A DNA stretch of 64,000 nucleotides. It comes from Pseudomonas farsensis (GTDB lineage Bacteria > Pseudomonadota > Gammaproteobacteria > Pseudomonadales > Pseudomonadaceae). Numbering within the stretch: position 1 is the first letter of the stretch; every line of letters starts with the position of its first letter. The stretch spans positions 1 to 64,000 of the forward strand of contig NZ_JABWRF020000004.1 in assembly GCF_014268805.2 (NCBI RefSeq), in the 5' to 3' direction. Both the position numbers and the translations under genes were made by a program. The notes under the pieces are model-generated. The model made no database searches and was not told the DNA's origin. It saw only the letters and a program-made list of their open reading frames with translations. Below, piece by piece: positions 34,080 to 43,387 of this stretch.

Positions 34080-35078
34080 TCACAGCCAACCCTTGATCTG
34101 CTGCACCACCGCCTCGGTGGAGATCCCATAACGATCGTGCAGCGTCGGCAGCGCGCCGGCATCAAGGAAGGCGTCGGGCAGGGCGATCTGGCGGAAGGTC
34201 GGGGTCACGCCGTTGCGCAGCAACACACCGGCCACAGCTTCCCCCAGGCCGCCGACAATCGAGTGGTTCTCGGCCGTGACCACCAGGCGCCCAGACTTGC
34301 GCGCCTCGGCAATGATCGTCGCTTCGTCCAGCGGCTTGATGGTCGGCACGTGCAGCACCGACACATCCACGCCATCCTTGTGCAGCAGGTCCGCCGCCTC
34401 CAGGGCGCGCATGGTCATCAGCCCGCTGGCGATCACCAGCACATCACGCCCGCCACGCAGCACCTGCGCCTTGCCCAGTTGGAACTTGTAGTCATAGCGA
34501 TCCAGTACCAGCGGCACATTGCCGCGCAACAGGCGCATGTAGACCGGCCCCTGATGCGCTGCGATGGCCGGCACCGCCTGTTCGATCTCCAGTGCGTCGC
34601 ACGGGTCGACGATCATCAGGTTGGGCATGGCGCGCATGATCGCCAGGTCATCGGTGGCCTGGTGGCTGGGGCCGTAGCCGGTGGTCAGGCCCGGCAGGCC
34701 GCAGACGATCTTGACGTTGAGGTTCTCTTCGGCAATTGCCATGCAGATGAAGTCATAGGCCCGGCGCGAGGCGAATACCGCATAGGTGGTGGCAAACGGG
34801 GTCATGCCTTCGCGGGCCATGCCCGCGGCTGCGCTCATCAGCAGCTGTTCGGCCATGCCCATCTGGTAGAAACGCTCCGGGTGCGCCTTGGCGAAGATGT
34901 GCAGGTCGGTGTACTTGGACAGGTCGGCGCTGAGCCCGACGATGTCCTGGCGCTGCGCGGCCAGCGCGGCCAGGGCATGGCCGAACGGCGCCGGCCGGGT
35001 GGGTTGGCCCTCGGCGGCAATGGAGGCGATCATCGCCGAGGTGGTCAGGCGTTTTTTGCCGGTGGTCTGGCTGTTCAT
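34080..35078 (-). CDS. Transketolase, C-terminal subunit (split)
   Basis: This 332-residue protein has the pyrimidine-binding and C-terminal domains of a two-subunit transketolase. The cofactor-activating glutamate is in MGMAEQL. Other family segments are SADLSKYTDL, FATTYAVFASRRAYDFI, and the C-terminal DGVDVSVLHVPTIKPLD. With the N-terminal subunit it would transfer a two-carbon ketol unit between sugar-like substrates using thiamine diphosphate. Start at 35078 overlaps the stop of the N-terminal subunit gene (ATGA). Confidence 0.9.
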   Translation of the reverse strand: MNSQTTGKKRLTTSAMIASIAAEGQPTRPAPFGHALAALAAQRQDIVGLSADLSKYTDLHIFAKAHPERFYQMGMAEQLLMSAAAGMAREGMTPFATTYAVFASRRAYDFICMAIAEENLNVKIVCGLPGLTTGYGPSHQATDDLAIMRAMPNLMIVDPCDALEIEQAVPAIAAHQGPVYMRLLRGNVPLVLDRYDYKFQLGKAQVLRGGRDVLVIASGLMTMRALEAADLLHKDGVDVSVLHVPTIKPLDEATIIAEARKSGRLVVTAENHSIVGGLGEAVAGVLLRNGVTPTFRQIALPDAFLDAGALPTLHDRYGISTEAVVQQIKGWL

Positions 35079-35923
35079 GCTTGGCTCCCGGAGTCCAGTG
35101 CTTGCAGGGCAAGCGCCCATTCGTTTTCGTCGACGCGGATGAAGTGGGTCTTGTCGCGGTTTTCCAGAAACGGCACGCCTTTGCCCATGCGCGTGTCACA
35201 GATGATCACCCGCGGCTGCGCAGCGGTGTGCGCACGGGCCTGGTCGAAGGCCTGGACCAGCGCATCGAGGTCGTTGCCATCGACCCGCTGCACATACCAG
35301 CCAAAGGCCTGCCAGCGCTCGACGATGGGCTCAAAACCCAGGACCTCCTGGCAATGGCCGTCGGCCTGCTGGTTGTTGACGTCGACGATGGCGATCAGGT
35401 TGTCCAGTTTCCAGTGGCTAGCGGACATCACCGCTTCCCAAGTCGAACCCTCGTTCAGTTCGCCATCGGACAACAGGTTGTAGACCCAGCTGTCCGAGCC
35501 CTTGCGCTTGAGCCCAAGGCACGCGCCGACGGCAATGCCCAGGCCCTGGCCAAGGGAGCCGCCGGTTATTTCCATGCCCGGGGTGTAGGTGGCCATGCCC
35601 GACATCGGCAGGCGGCTGTCGTCACTGCCGTAGGTTTCCAGTTCGTCCTCGGCAATCACGCCGGCCTCGATCAGCGCTGCGTAGAGGGCGATGGCGTAGT
35701 GGCCGATAGACAGGTAGAACCGGTCGCGCTGTTCCCATTCAGGATTGGCCGGGTCCATGCGCAGGGCGTGGAAGTAGGCCACCGCCAGCAGGTCAGCGGC
35801 GCCCAGCGCCTGGCCGATGTAACCCTGGCCTTGCACCTGGCCCATGCGCAGGGCATGACGACGAATGTTGTGGGCGCGCACAGCCAGAGGCCGCGCACCC
35901 GGGGTAACGGGTACGGCATTCAT
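35075..35923 (-). CDS. Transketolase, N-terminal subunit (split)
   Basis: This 282-residue protein is the diphosphate-binding half of a split transketolase. The thiamine diphosphate/Mg2+ motif appears as SDGELNEGSTWEA followed about 20 residues later by VDVNN. The family's SIGHYAIALYAAL and GSLGQGLGIAVG are present. ATG at 35923 has an excellent AAGGAGT site; the longer ORF covers the intergenic part and the 3' end of the MFS gene. In some bacteria split transketolases of this kind act in apiose or sulfosugar catabolism, but no kinase or isomerase is adjacent here. Confidence 0.9.
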   Translation of the reverse strand: MNAVPVTPGARPLAVRAHNIRRHALRMGQVQGQGYIGQALGAADLLAVAYFHALRMDPANPEWEQRDRFYLSIGHYAIALYAALIEAGVIAEDELETYGSDDSRLPMSGMATYTPGMEITGGSLGQGLGIAVGACLGLKRKGSDSWVYNLLSDGELNEGSTWEAVMSASHWKLDNLIAIVDVNNQQADGHCQEVLGFEPIVERWQAFGWYVQRVDGNDLDALVQAFDQARAHTAAQPRVIICDTRMGKGVPFLENRDKTHFIRVDENEWALALQALDSGSQA

Positions 35924-35943
35924 AAGGGTGACTCCTTGGGGAA

Positions 35944-37242
35944 TTAACGGTTGACCAGGCTGGCCGGTACACGCATGACCAACAGCGCGCCGAACACCAG
36001 CACGCCGGTGATCAGGTACATGCCGACGGCGTTGCTGCCCAGGCTGCTGGTGACCCAGCCGATCAAAAATGGCGAGCAGAACCCGGCCAGGTTGGCAAAG
36101 CTGTTCACCGCTGCGATGCCGGCTGCCGCCGACACGCCGCCGAGCAAGGTAGTGGGCAGCATCCAGAACAGCGATGAGGCCGAGAGGATGCCGGCTGCGG
36201 CCAGGCACAGGCTGAGGATCGACAGGCTCAAGTGGCTGGCGAACACCGCCGCCAGGCTCAAGCCCAAGGCGCCCGCCAGCATCGGAATTGCCAGGTGCCA
36301 GCGGCGTTCACGATGGCGGTCTCCGCTGCGCCCGGCCAGCAACATGGCGACGATTGCGCAGCAGTACGGCAGGCTGGTGAGCAGGCCGATGTGCAGCGGT
36401 TCACTGACCCCGGCATTGCGCACCAGGGTGGGCAGCCAGAAGGTAATGGCGTACTGGCCCATGACCACGCAGAAGTAGATACCCGCCAGCAGCCACAGGC
36501 GTCGGTCGCGAATGAAATCGCCGACCGAACCGTGCTGCACCTTGTGCTTGTCGTCCTCGGCCAGTTCCTTGCGCATCAGGGCTTTTTCATCGGCAGTCAG
36601 CCAGGTGGCCTGGTCGACGCCATCCTTGAGGTAGCTGAGCACCAGGAAGCCCACCAGTACGGTTGGTATCGCCTCCAGCACGAACATCCACTGCCAGCCC
36701 GCCCAACCGTGCACACCGGCAAAGCGCTCCATGATCCAGCCCGACAACGGCCCGCCGACCATGCCCGATAGGGGGATGGCGATGAACCACAGGGCGGTCA
36801 TCTTGGCCCGGCGGTAGGACGGGAACCAATAGGTCAGGTACAGCAGCAGGCCAGGCGCCAGGCCTGCTTCGGCAACACCGAGGAAGAAGCGCAGCACGTA
36901 GAACTGCCAGGCCGTCTCGACGAAGGCGAACAGCGCCGAGATGATGCCCCAGGTGATCATGATGCGGGCGATCCAGCGCCGAGCGCCGACCTTGTGCAGC
37001 ACGATGTTGCTCGGCACTTCGCAGAGGAAATAGCCAATGAAGAACATCCCGGCGCCCAGGCCGTAGACGGTTTCCGACAGCGCCAGGTCGTCCATCATCT
37101 GCAGCTTGGCGAAGCCGACGTTGACCCGGTCAAGGTAGGCGCACAGGTAGCACAGCATCAGGAACGGCATCAGCCGCCAGGCTGTCTTGCGATAGGCAGC
37201 GCTGCGCGCGGTGGCGGCCGCGTCGAGAGTGAGGGTGGTCAT
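35944..37242 (-). CDS. MFS transporter, anion:cation symporter type
   Basis: This 432-residue, 12-helix transporter has the ACS-family opening (LMPFLMLCYLCAYLDRVNVGF), the loop 2-3 region around VPSNIVLHKVGARRWIARIM and EAGLAPGLLLYLTYWFP. The family takes up organic anions such as sugar acids, tartrate or aromatic acids. It is 20 bp upstream of the transketolase genes and presumably imports their substrate precursor, probably a carboxylate. Confidence 0.9.
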   Translation of the reverse strand: MTTLTLDAAATARSAAYRKTAWRLMPFLMLCYLCAYLDRVNVGFAKLQMMDDLALSETVYGLGAGMFFIGYFLCEVPSNIVLHKVGARRWIARIMITWGIISALFAFVETAWQFYVLRFFLGVAEAGLAPGLLLYLTYWFPSYRRAKMTALWFIAIPLSGMVGGPLSGWIMERFAGVHGWAGWQWMFVLEAIPTVLVGFLVLSYLKDGVDQATWLTADEKALMRKELAEDDKHKVQHGSVGDFIRDRRLWLLAGIYFCVVMGQYAITFWLPTLVRNAGVSEPLHIGLLTSLPYCCAIVAMLLAGRSGDRHRERRWHLAIPMLAGALGLSLAAVFASHLSLSILSLCLAAAGILSASSLFWMLPTTLLGGVSAAAGIAAVNSFANLAGFCSPFLIGWVTSSLGSNAVGMYLITGVLVFGALLVMRVPASLVNR

Positions 37243-37317
37243 GTCGATCTGATCTCTTGTTGTTATCGATTGCCCCGCCCAGGCGGGGCTCAGATGCGAA
37301 ACATCGGGCTGTTGCGA

Positions 37318-38067
37318 TCAGTGGATCAGCATGCCCCCGTTCACGTCCAGGGTGATGCCGGTAAGGTAGCTCGACAGGTCGCTGGCCAGGAATAGCGCCG
37401 CGTTGGCAACGTCGCGCGCCTCGCCCAGGCGGCCCAGGGGAATACCTTCGATAATCGCGTGGCGGCGTTCGTCCTGCAGCAGACCGCCGGTGATATCGGT
37501 GTGGATCAGGCCTGGGGTGATGGCGTTGACCCGCACATTGTCAGGGCCAAGTTCGCGCGCCATGGCCTTGCCCAGGCCCAGTACGCCGGCCTTGGCGGCG
37601 CTGTAGTGCGGGCCGCCGAAGATGCCGCCGCCGCGCTGCGCCGAAACCGACGACATGCAGATGATGCTGCCGCTGCGTTGGCTGCGCATGGTCGGGATCA
37701 CCGCCTGGGACATCAGCAGGGTGCCGCGCAGGTTGACGTCGACGATGCGGTCGAAGTCTGCGTTGGTGATGTCCAGGGTTTTCACCGGCTGGGTGATGCC
37801 GGCGTTGTTGACCAGCACATCGATGCGGCCGAACTGCGCCAGTACCTGAGCTACGGCATCGCGGACCTGGGCCTGGTCGGCGACGTTGGCGGCCAGGCCC
37901 AGGTGGCCTTCGCCAAGTTCGGCGGCGGCGCTGCGGGCGGCGTTGAGGTCAAGGTCGAGGATAACCACTTTGGCGCCGTGGGCGGCGAACGTCTGGGCAG
38001 TGGCGCGGCCAATGCCGCGGGCAGACGCTGCGCCGGTAACGATTGCAATCTTGCCTTCGAGTAGCAT
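37318..38067 (-). CDS. Short-chain dehydrogenase/reductase of the transketolase cluster
   Basis: This 249-residue classical SDR has TGAASARGIGRA as the cofactor loop, NNAGIT, the catalytic serine in MSSVSAQRGG, and YSAAKAG (Tyr-x3-Lys). The ending SSYLTGITLDVNGGMLIH is typical of polyol or sugar-acid dehydrogenases. It is the first gene of the operon SDR-MFS-TK-N-TK-C and so may oxidise the imported compound to the ketose-like transketolase donor. The ATG at 38067 was chosen as it places the Rossmann motif at residue 10; the longer reading covers the promoter. Confidence 0.9.
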   Translation of the reverse strand: MLLEGKIAIVTGAASARGIGRATAQTFAAHGAKVVILDLDLNAARSAAAELGEGHLGLAANVADQAQVRDAVAQVLAQFGRIDVLVNNAGITQPVKTLDITNADFDRIVDVNLRGTLLMSQAVIPTMRSQRSGSIICMSSVSAQRGGGIFGGPHYSAAKAGVLGLGKAMARELGPDNVRVNAITPGLIHTDITGGLLQDERRHAIIEGIPLGRLGEARDVANAALFLASDLSSYLTGITLDVNGGMLIH

Positions 38068-38161
38068 GGGAGTGCTCCGGGTGATTGTTTTTATGGGCGG
38101 TCCAGGCAGAACCGTTGGCCACAGCTTGGTCTGGGCGAGAGGGGCGGGCAACGACGTGGGC

Positions 38162-38177
38162 TTCAGCCTATGCTGAA
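38162..38177. promoter_or_regulatory. Candidate LysR operator
   Basis: TTCAGC-CTAT-GCTGAA is a perfect 6-bp inverted repeat in the 193-bp gap between the divergent SDR and LysR genes. Its position and TTCAG/CTGAA arms fit a LysR-type site. Confidence 0.5.
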
Positions 38178-38260
38178 AAAAATTCAGTACTGGGCAGTTG
38201 CGTGCGATCACGGCACAGTAACGCGCCACGCTTAAGGCCACGGAACCCGCAGGTAGACCG

Positions 38261-39181
38261 ATGAATCACCACCCTGGCAACAAACCCTTGCAGCTGCCAC
38301 CGCTGAAAGCGATTCAGGCCTTCGAGCAAGCGGCGCGGTTTGGCAACGTCGCACGCGCTGCCGAACAACTGAACCTGACCCCGTCAGCCGTCAGCCATCA
38401 GATCGCCAACCTGGAGGCGCTGATCGGCCGCCCGCTGTTTTTACGCAGCGCCAAGGGCGTGCAATTGACCCCGGCTGGCGAGCAATACCTGCGTGAGGTC
38501 AGCGGCTTGCTGCAAAACCTGGCCAGTGCCACCGAGCGCGCCGGCAGCGCCGTGGGGTTCGATTGCCTGCGTCTGCACTCGGCGCCAAGCTTCGGCTTGC
38601 TGTGGCTGCTGCCGCGTCTTGAGCGGTTTCGCCTGAGCCACCCGGATATCCAGATCAACCTGTCGTGTTCGTACGAGTCGTTGCATTTTGGGCGTAACCA
38701 GATTGACCTCGATATCCGCCATGGCTACCCCAACTGGCCGAGCCTTGAGGTGCGTACCATTCGCCATGAGCAGGCGACGGTGCTGGCATCACCGGCGCTG
38801 CTGGCGCGCCAGCCGATCGCGCAACCGGCTGACCTGCTCGGGCATAACCTGATTCTTTCGGAAGCGGCGCTGGTGCAGTGGCCGCAGTGGTTTGCCCAGC
38901 AGGGCGTGTCGTTACCGCAGGCGCCGTATGCGCTGAGCTTCGACCGTTCGTACATGAGCCTTGAGGCGGCCAGCCACGGCTATGGGCTGGCGCTGGAAAG
39001 CTCGTTGCTGGCCCAGGACTATATCGAGCGCCGGCAGCTGCAGCCGGTGTTCGGTGCCGAGCGAGCCAGCCCGGTCAGCGCCCACCATCTGGTGTTCCCG
39101 CGCGGGCATGCAGAGTTGCCGCGGGTGCGGCGGTTTCTGGACTGGATGCAAGGGCAGTTGGGGCATGACTTTAGTTATTGA
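38261..39181 (+). CDS. LysR family regulator (GcvA-like)
   Basis: This 306-residue regulator has an N-terminal winged helix (PLKAIQAFEQAARFGNVARA and LTPSAVSHQIANLE) and a periplasmic-binding-like effector domain. The GcvA-subgroup pattern RHGYPNWPSLEV is present. It is transcribed divergently from the SDR/MFS/transketolase operon and is its likely activator; the effector is probably the transported compound. Confidence 0.92.
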   Translation: MNHHPGNKPLQLPPLKAIQAFEQAARFGNVARAAEQLNLTPSAVSHQIANLEALIGRPLFLRSAKGVQLTPAGEQYLREVSGLLQNLASATERAGSAVGFDCLRLHSAPSFGLLWLLPRLERFRLSHPDIQINLSCSYESLHFGRNQIDLDIRHGYPNWPSLEVRTIRHEQATVLASPALLARQPIAQPADLLGHNLILSEAALVQWPQWFAQQGVSLPQAPYALSFDRSYMSLEAASHGYGLALESSLLAQDYIERRQLQPVFGAERASPVSAHHLVFPRGHAELPRVRRFLDWMQGQLGHDFSY

Positions 39182-39227
39182 ATAGCTCGGGGCTGCTTGC
39201 GGCGCGCAAAGCAGGTTGGCGCATGCC

Positions 39228-39269
39228 TGTAGGAGCGGCATTGCGCCGCGATGGGCCGCAAAGCGGCCC
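39228..39269. repeat. Single REP element
   Basis: A single TGTAGGAGCGGCATTGCG-type REP with terminal hairpin GGGCCGCAAAGCGGCCC, between the convergent LysR and porin gene ends. Confidence 0.8.
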
Positions 39270-39289
39270 GAAAAGACAGCGGTGCTGGC

Positions 39290-40561
39290 TTAGAAACTGG
39301 CCTTGACCTGCAGCCCGAGCACCAGCGCATTGTCGATGTCCTTGCCGGAAAACGCCCCCGGCTCGACGATGTACTGCACGTCCGGGCGCAGGTTCAGCCA
39401 AGGCGTTGCCTGGTAGCCGTAGCTCAACTCGATCAGCTGCTCGGCGCCATCGATGTTGGGGAACGGTTGCCCTGCATCGAACGCCGCCTCTTGCAGCACG
39501 TCGCGACTGCGCGGGTTCTGCACGGCGCGGCCATAGCCCAGGGCCACGGTGTCGCGGGGGCGGTTGGCGAACGGCTTGTACAGCACAACGCCTGTGCCAT
39601 ACCACTTGGTGAACGGCGAGGCCGCTTCACTGGAGGCCGAATACTGGCCAAAGGCATGCAGGCTGCGCCCCGGCATGGCCGGGTCGTTCCACACCGCCTG
39701 GTCGATCAACAGGTAATGGCCGCCCCGGCCAGCGACTTCCTTGCTGCTGCCGATGCGTTTGACGTTGGAGCTGTCGTAGTAGTAGCCCAGCTTGTACTCA
39801 CCCGCAAGCTCCGCCAGGCGCTTGTACACCAGCTCCACCGGCACCACGGTGCCGGTGGTGTGCTTGGGGCCAAGGTGCCAGGCACGGCTCGAATTGCCGT
39901 TGCTTTGCGGGTCGACATTGAACGCCGCTACGCGCAGTTGCCAGGCCGGCGAAAAGTCGTATTTGATCCGCCCGCCGAGGTGGGCGTTGGGGTAATTGGT
40001 CCAGCCGCTGCCACCGGACATGTTCAGTGGGTGGCCGCAGAACCCGGCGTTCATGAAGTTGCACAGGATGCCGCTGTCCAGGCCGCCCAGGTCGTTGCCC
40101 ATGGCCATGTAGCCGAGCTTGACGTTGAGTGCCGGCGTGAACAGGGTGCGTTCGTAGCTCAGTTCGGTCAGGCGGGTGTACAGGCCACCGTAGTTTTCCT
40201 GGATCGGCAGGCGGTTGCCCACCAGTTCTTCGGAGGCGCTGTTGCCGCGGCGGTCGTTGATGGTCAGCTGGACCTTGCCGGCGTTGTCCAGGCCGTACAG
40301 TTTGGACAGGTCGAACTGCACGCCCAGCTTGATGTTCTGCGAATAGCGCGCCGAGCGGTGCAGGCCGCCGTGAGCGTTGTAGGCGGTTTCGCCACTGTAG
40401 TCGCCGGTAACTTTGACGCCGTCTTGTTCGAGCTGATGGCGCAGGCCGCTCCAGTCGCCGGTAAGGGTGTCGCGGGTCAGCAGGTCGGTGTCGGCGAAGG
40501 CGCCGGTGCTGGCCAGGGCCAGCAGCAGGGCAGTGGGGGTAAGGCGAATTGCGGATGGCAT
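39290..40561 (-). CDS. oprB: Carbohydrate-selective porin OprB
   Basis: This 423-residue OprB-family porin has a signal peptide of 23 residues (ending GAFA). Family signatures include LTGDWSGLRHQLEQDGV, YTRLTELSYE and a C-terminal strand VLGLQVKASF. It admits glucose and related sugars to the periplasm. It lies directly downstream of the quinoprotein glucose dehydrogenase (124-bp gap), the same pairing as in P. putida, so it feeds periplasmic glucose oxidation. Confidence 0.93.
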   Translation of the reverse strand: MPSAIRLTPTALLLALASTGAFADTDLLTRDTLTGDWSGLRHQLEQDGVKVTGDYSGETAYNAHGGLHRSARYSQNIKLGVQFDLSKLYGLDNAGKVQLTINDRRGNSASEELVGNRLPIQENYGGLYTRLTELSYERTLFTPALNVKLGYMAMGNDLGGLDSGILCNFMNAGFCGHPLNMSGGSGWTNYPNAHLGGRIKYDFSPAWQLRVAAFNVDPQSNGNSSRAWHLGPKHTTGTVVPVELVYKRLAELAGEYKLGYYYDSSNVKRIGSSKEVAGRGGHYLLIDQAVWNDPAMPGRSLHAFGQYSASSEAASPFTKWYGTGVVLYKPFANRPRDTVALGYGRAVQNPRSRDVLQEAAFDAGQPFPNIDGAEQLIELSYGYQATPWLNLRPDVQYIVEPGAFSGKDIDNALVLGLQVKASF

Positions 40562-40647
40562 TGCTAAGTCTCGTCGAATCGTTCAGGGCCTCTTCGCGTG
40601 CAAGCCAGCCCCCACAAGCACCGCGCCATTGCAAAGGCAGTGCACAT

Positions 40648-40676
40648 CCTGTGGGAACGGGCCTGCCCCGCGATGG
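40648..40676. repeat. Half REP element between gcd and oprB
   Basis: CCTGTGGGAACGGGCCTGCC followed by CCGCGATGG is a diverged single REP in the 124-bp gap. No promoter is obvious beside it. Confidence 0.6.
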
Positions 40677-40685
40677 CGTCGTCGC

Positions 40686-43091
40686 TTACGGCAGTGCGTA
40701 AGAAATCACGTAGTCGCCACGGTCAGTCGACTGGCGCGCACCACCAGCGGTGATCACCACATACTGCTTGCCGGTTTTCGGCGAAACATAGGTCATTGGG
40801 CCGCCTTGGCTGCCAACTGGCAGGCGGGCCTTCCAGATTTCGCTGCCGTTGCTGCTGTCGTAGGCGCGCAGGTAGAAGTCCTGGGTGCCGGCGATGAACA
40901 CCAGGCCGCCTTGGGTCGAGAGCGTGCCGCCCAGGGTTGGCAGGCCGATCTTGATCGGCAGGTGCATGCGGATGCCCAGGGGCCCGGTGTCCTCGACGGT
41001 GCCGACCGGGACCTGCCAGGCGATCTGGCGGGTCTTCATGTCAATGGCGGTAAGGGTGCCGAATGGCGGCGCCTGGCACGGGATGCCGGCCACCGACAGG
41101 AAGCGGTTCTTGTTCACCGCGTATGGCGTGCCTTGGAGCGGTACGGCGCCCATACCGGTGTTCAGCGCTTCACCACCGCCGGCAGCACTGCCTTTGTTCT
41201 GCGACGGGATAATCTGGATCCACAGGCCCAGGCGCATGTCGTTGACGAAGATGAAGCCATGCACCGGGTCGGTGGACAGGCTGCCCCAGTTCATGCCGCC
41301 CAGCGAGCCTGGGAAGCTCAGCGACAGGTCGGTGCCGGGCGCAGTGTACAGGCCGTCGTAGCGCATCTTCTTGAAGTCGATACGGCACAGCAACTGGTCA
41401 TACGGGGTGGCGCCCCACATGTCCGACTCGGTCAGGGTCTGTGCGCCGATCTGCGGCATGCCGACCGATTTCGGCTGGGTTGGCGAGTACGGCTCGTTGG
41501 GGATGTTGCTTGGCTTTACCGGCACTTCGTCGACCTGGGTCAGCGGCTTGCCAGTGGCGCGGTCGAGCACGTAGATCTGCCCGGCCTTGGTGCCGATCAC
41601 CACCGCAGGGACGGTCTGGCCGTCATCCTTGGTGAAGTCGATCAGGCTGGGCTGCATCGGCAGGTCGAAGTCCCAGAGGTCGTTGTGCACGGTCTGGTAG
41701 ACCCACTTCTGGTTGCCGGTGGTGGCGTCCAGGGCCAGCACCGAGGCGCCGTAGGTGTGGTCCAGCTGGTTGCGCTCGACACCATAAATGTCGGTGGACG
41801 AGGAGCCCATCGGCAGGAACACGGTGTTCATCGCCGGGTCGTAGGACATCGGCGCCCAACTGTTCGGGGTGCTGCGCACGTAGGTGCTGTCGCCCTCAGG
41901 CGCGCTGCGCTGCTCTGGGTTGCCTGGGTCGAATGCCCAGCGCATTTGCCCAGTGATCACGTCGAAGCCACGGATCACACCGCCTGGCATGTCGGTCTGG
42001 ACGTTGTCGGCCACACGCCCGCCAACCACCACGGTGGTGCCGGCGATCAGTGGGGCGGACGACAGCTGGTAGTAGGAATCGGGCACGTTACCCAGCCCGG
42101 CCATCAGGTTGACCTGGCCATTGTCGCCGAAGCCCTGGCAGAACGCGCCGGTGTCGGCATCGACGGCAATCAGGCGGCCGTCGATGGTGTTGGTCAGCAG
42201 GCGGCGCTGGCAGTTGGCGCCAGCGGCAACCGCTGCGCCGGTGACCGGCGAGCTGTTTGGTTGAGTGGGCTGGGCCAGCGGCGCGGTAGCGTCGAAGTAG
42301 GCCATGCCGCGGCAACGCTGCCAGACCTTGGACTGGGCGTTGATCGCGTTCTTCCACAGCTCTTTGCCGGTGTCGGCATCGAGGGCGATGAGGTTGTTGT
42401 GCGGGGTGCAGATGAACACCTTGTCGCCCACCTGCAGTGGGGTCAGCTGGTCCTCGGCGCCGTTGCCGTCGCTGATCGCCACGTCACCGGTATGGTAGGT
42501 CCAGGCCACCTTGAGCTTGTCGACGTTGCCACGGTTGATCTGGTCCAGCGCCGCGAAGCGGCTACCGCCCTCGGTGTTGCCGTAGTGTGCCCAGTCCTTC
42601 TGTTCCTTGCCGGCCTCGACCGGGGTCAGCCCGGGGCCTTTACCGGTGGGGGCGACGCTTGGGTGGGCGACGAACATGTTGCCCACGGCAACCACCAGCG
42701 CCACGGCCAGTACAGCGGCAACGCCATAGGCGCTACGGCCGCGGTTGCCGGCAAGCTGCGGGTAGACCAACGCCACGACCATGCCGATGGCGGCAAACAT
42801 GAACAGGCGCGAGAACAGCGGCCAGAACACCAGGCCTACGTCGGCCAGGGCCCAGATCAGCGTACCGAGCAAAAAGGCTGCATACAGCCAGGCACCGGCT
42901 TTTTTGCGCCGCGCAATGAGAATGCCGGAAATGGCCATGGCCAAGCCGCCGACCAGGAAGTACCAAGAGCCGCCAAGGCCTGCCAGCTTGATACCGCCAG
43001 CGGCCAGGAGCAGGCCGAGCAGGGCGACGATAACGCCCAGGCCGACCAGGATGATTGTGCAGGCGCCAGAGGCGCGCGGGTTGTCTTTCAT
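40686..43091 (-). CDS. gcd: Quinoprotein glucose dehydrogenase (PQQ-dependent, membrane-bound)
   Basis: Gcd oxidises glucose (and other aldoses) to the lactone in the periplasm, passing electrons to ubiquinone. The 801-residue enzyme has five N-terminal membrane helices (residues about 10-140) and then an eight-bladed PQQ propeller with tryptophan-docking motifs, for example YHTGDVAISDGNGAEDQLTP cut here as YHTGDVAIS, LIALDADTGKELW, RGFDVITGQMRWAF, IAWQVPVGTVEDTGP and the C-terminal GPMTYVSPKTGKQYVVI. Length matches the family. It needs PQQ made elsewhere. It lies divergent from a LysR gene and upstream of oprB. Confidence 0.96.
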   Translation of the reverse strand: MKDNPRASGACTIILVGLGVIVALLGLLLAAGGIKLAGLGGSWYFLVGGLAMAISGILIARRKKAGAWLYAAFLLGTLIWALADVGLVFWPLFSRLFMFAAIGMVVALVYPQLAGNRGRSAYGVAAVLAVALVVAVGNMFVAHPSVAPTGKGPGLTPVEAGKEQKDWAHYGNTEGGSRFAALDQINRGNVDKLKVAWTYHTGDVAISDGNGAEDQLTPLQVGDKVFICTPHNNLIALDADTGKELWKNAINAQSKVWQRCRGMAYFDATAPLAQPTQPNSSPVTGAAVAAGANCQRRLLTNTIDGRLIAVDADTGAFCQGFGDNGQVNLMAGLGNVPDSYYQLSSAPLIAGTTVVVGGRVADNVQTDMPGGVIRGFDVITGQMRWAFDPGNPEQRSAPEGDSTYVRSTPNSWAPMSYDPAMNTVFLPMGSSSTDIYGVERNQLDHTYGASVLALDATTGNQKWVYQTVHNDLWDFDLPMQPSLIDFTKDDGQTVPAVVIGTKAGQIYVLDRATGKPLTQVDEVPVKPSNIPNEPYSPTQPKSVGMPQIGAQTLTESDMWGATPYDQLLCRIDFKKMRYDGLYTAPGTDLSLSFPGSLGGMNWGSLSTDPVHGFIFVNDMRLGLWIQIIPSQNKGSAAGGGEALNTGMGAVPLQGTPYAVNKNRFLSVAGIPCQAPPFGTLTAIDMKTRQIAWQVPVGTVEDTGPLGIRMHLPIKIGLPTLGGTLSTQGGLVFIAGTQDFYLRAYDSSNGSEIWKARLPVGSQGGPMTYVSPKTGKQYVVITAGGARQSTDRGDYVISYALP

Positions 43092-43250
43092 GCCAAGGAT
43101 CTCGCAGGTGGAATGCGCCGGAGTTTAAACGCTTAGCAAGCTAATTAACAAGTTGGTACATTTTACTTCGGGACTGATTGTCGCAGGGCGGAACTACTGA
43201 TTACGTTGCTAAAAGTGTAGATCTGCTTGGCTAGCGGTACGAAAAGCACT

Positions 43251-43265
43251 GTTCGTTTATCGAAC
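43251..43265. promoter_or_regulatory. Palindromic site GTTCG-N5-CGAAC
   Basis: A perfect palindrome GTTCGTTTATCGAAC lies in the 296-bp gap between gcd and the LysR gene. Its form resembles IclR-family sites such as those of PcaR and some LysR sites. The regulator is unknown. The remainder of the gap contains an AT-rich stretch (around 43130-43160) but no gene. Confidence 0.5.
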
Positions 43266-43387
43266 GAAAAATTGCGGGCTTGCGACCTTGGTCCAGGCCC
43301 GCTGCGTTAAACCGGCCTTGGCCTGTGCAGTTGATTCCCGGCCTGGTTTGTAGGAAGGTTTCGGGCTTTGCCCCCACGGACGTTCAC

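Noticed and set aside
40467..43136. 889-residue open frame antisense to gcd
   Set aside because: High-GC shadow of a real gene. It has no recognisable motifs, and the minus strand encodes an unmistakable quinoprotein dehydrogenase.
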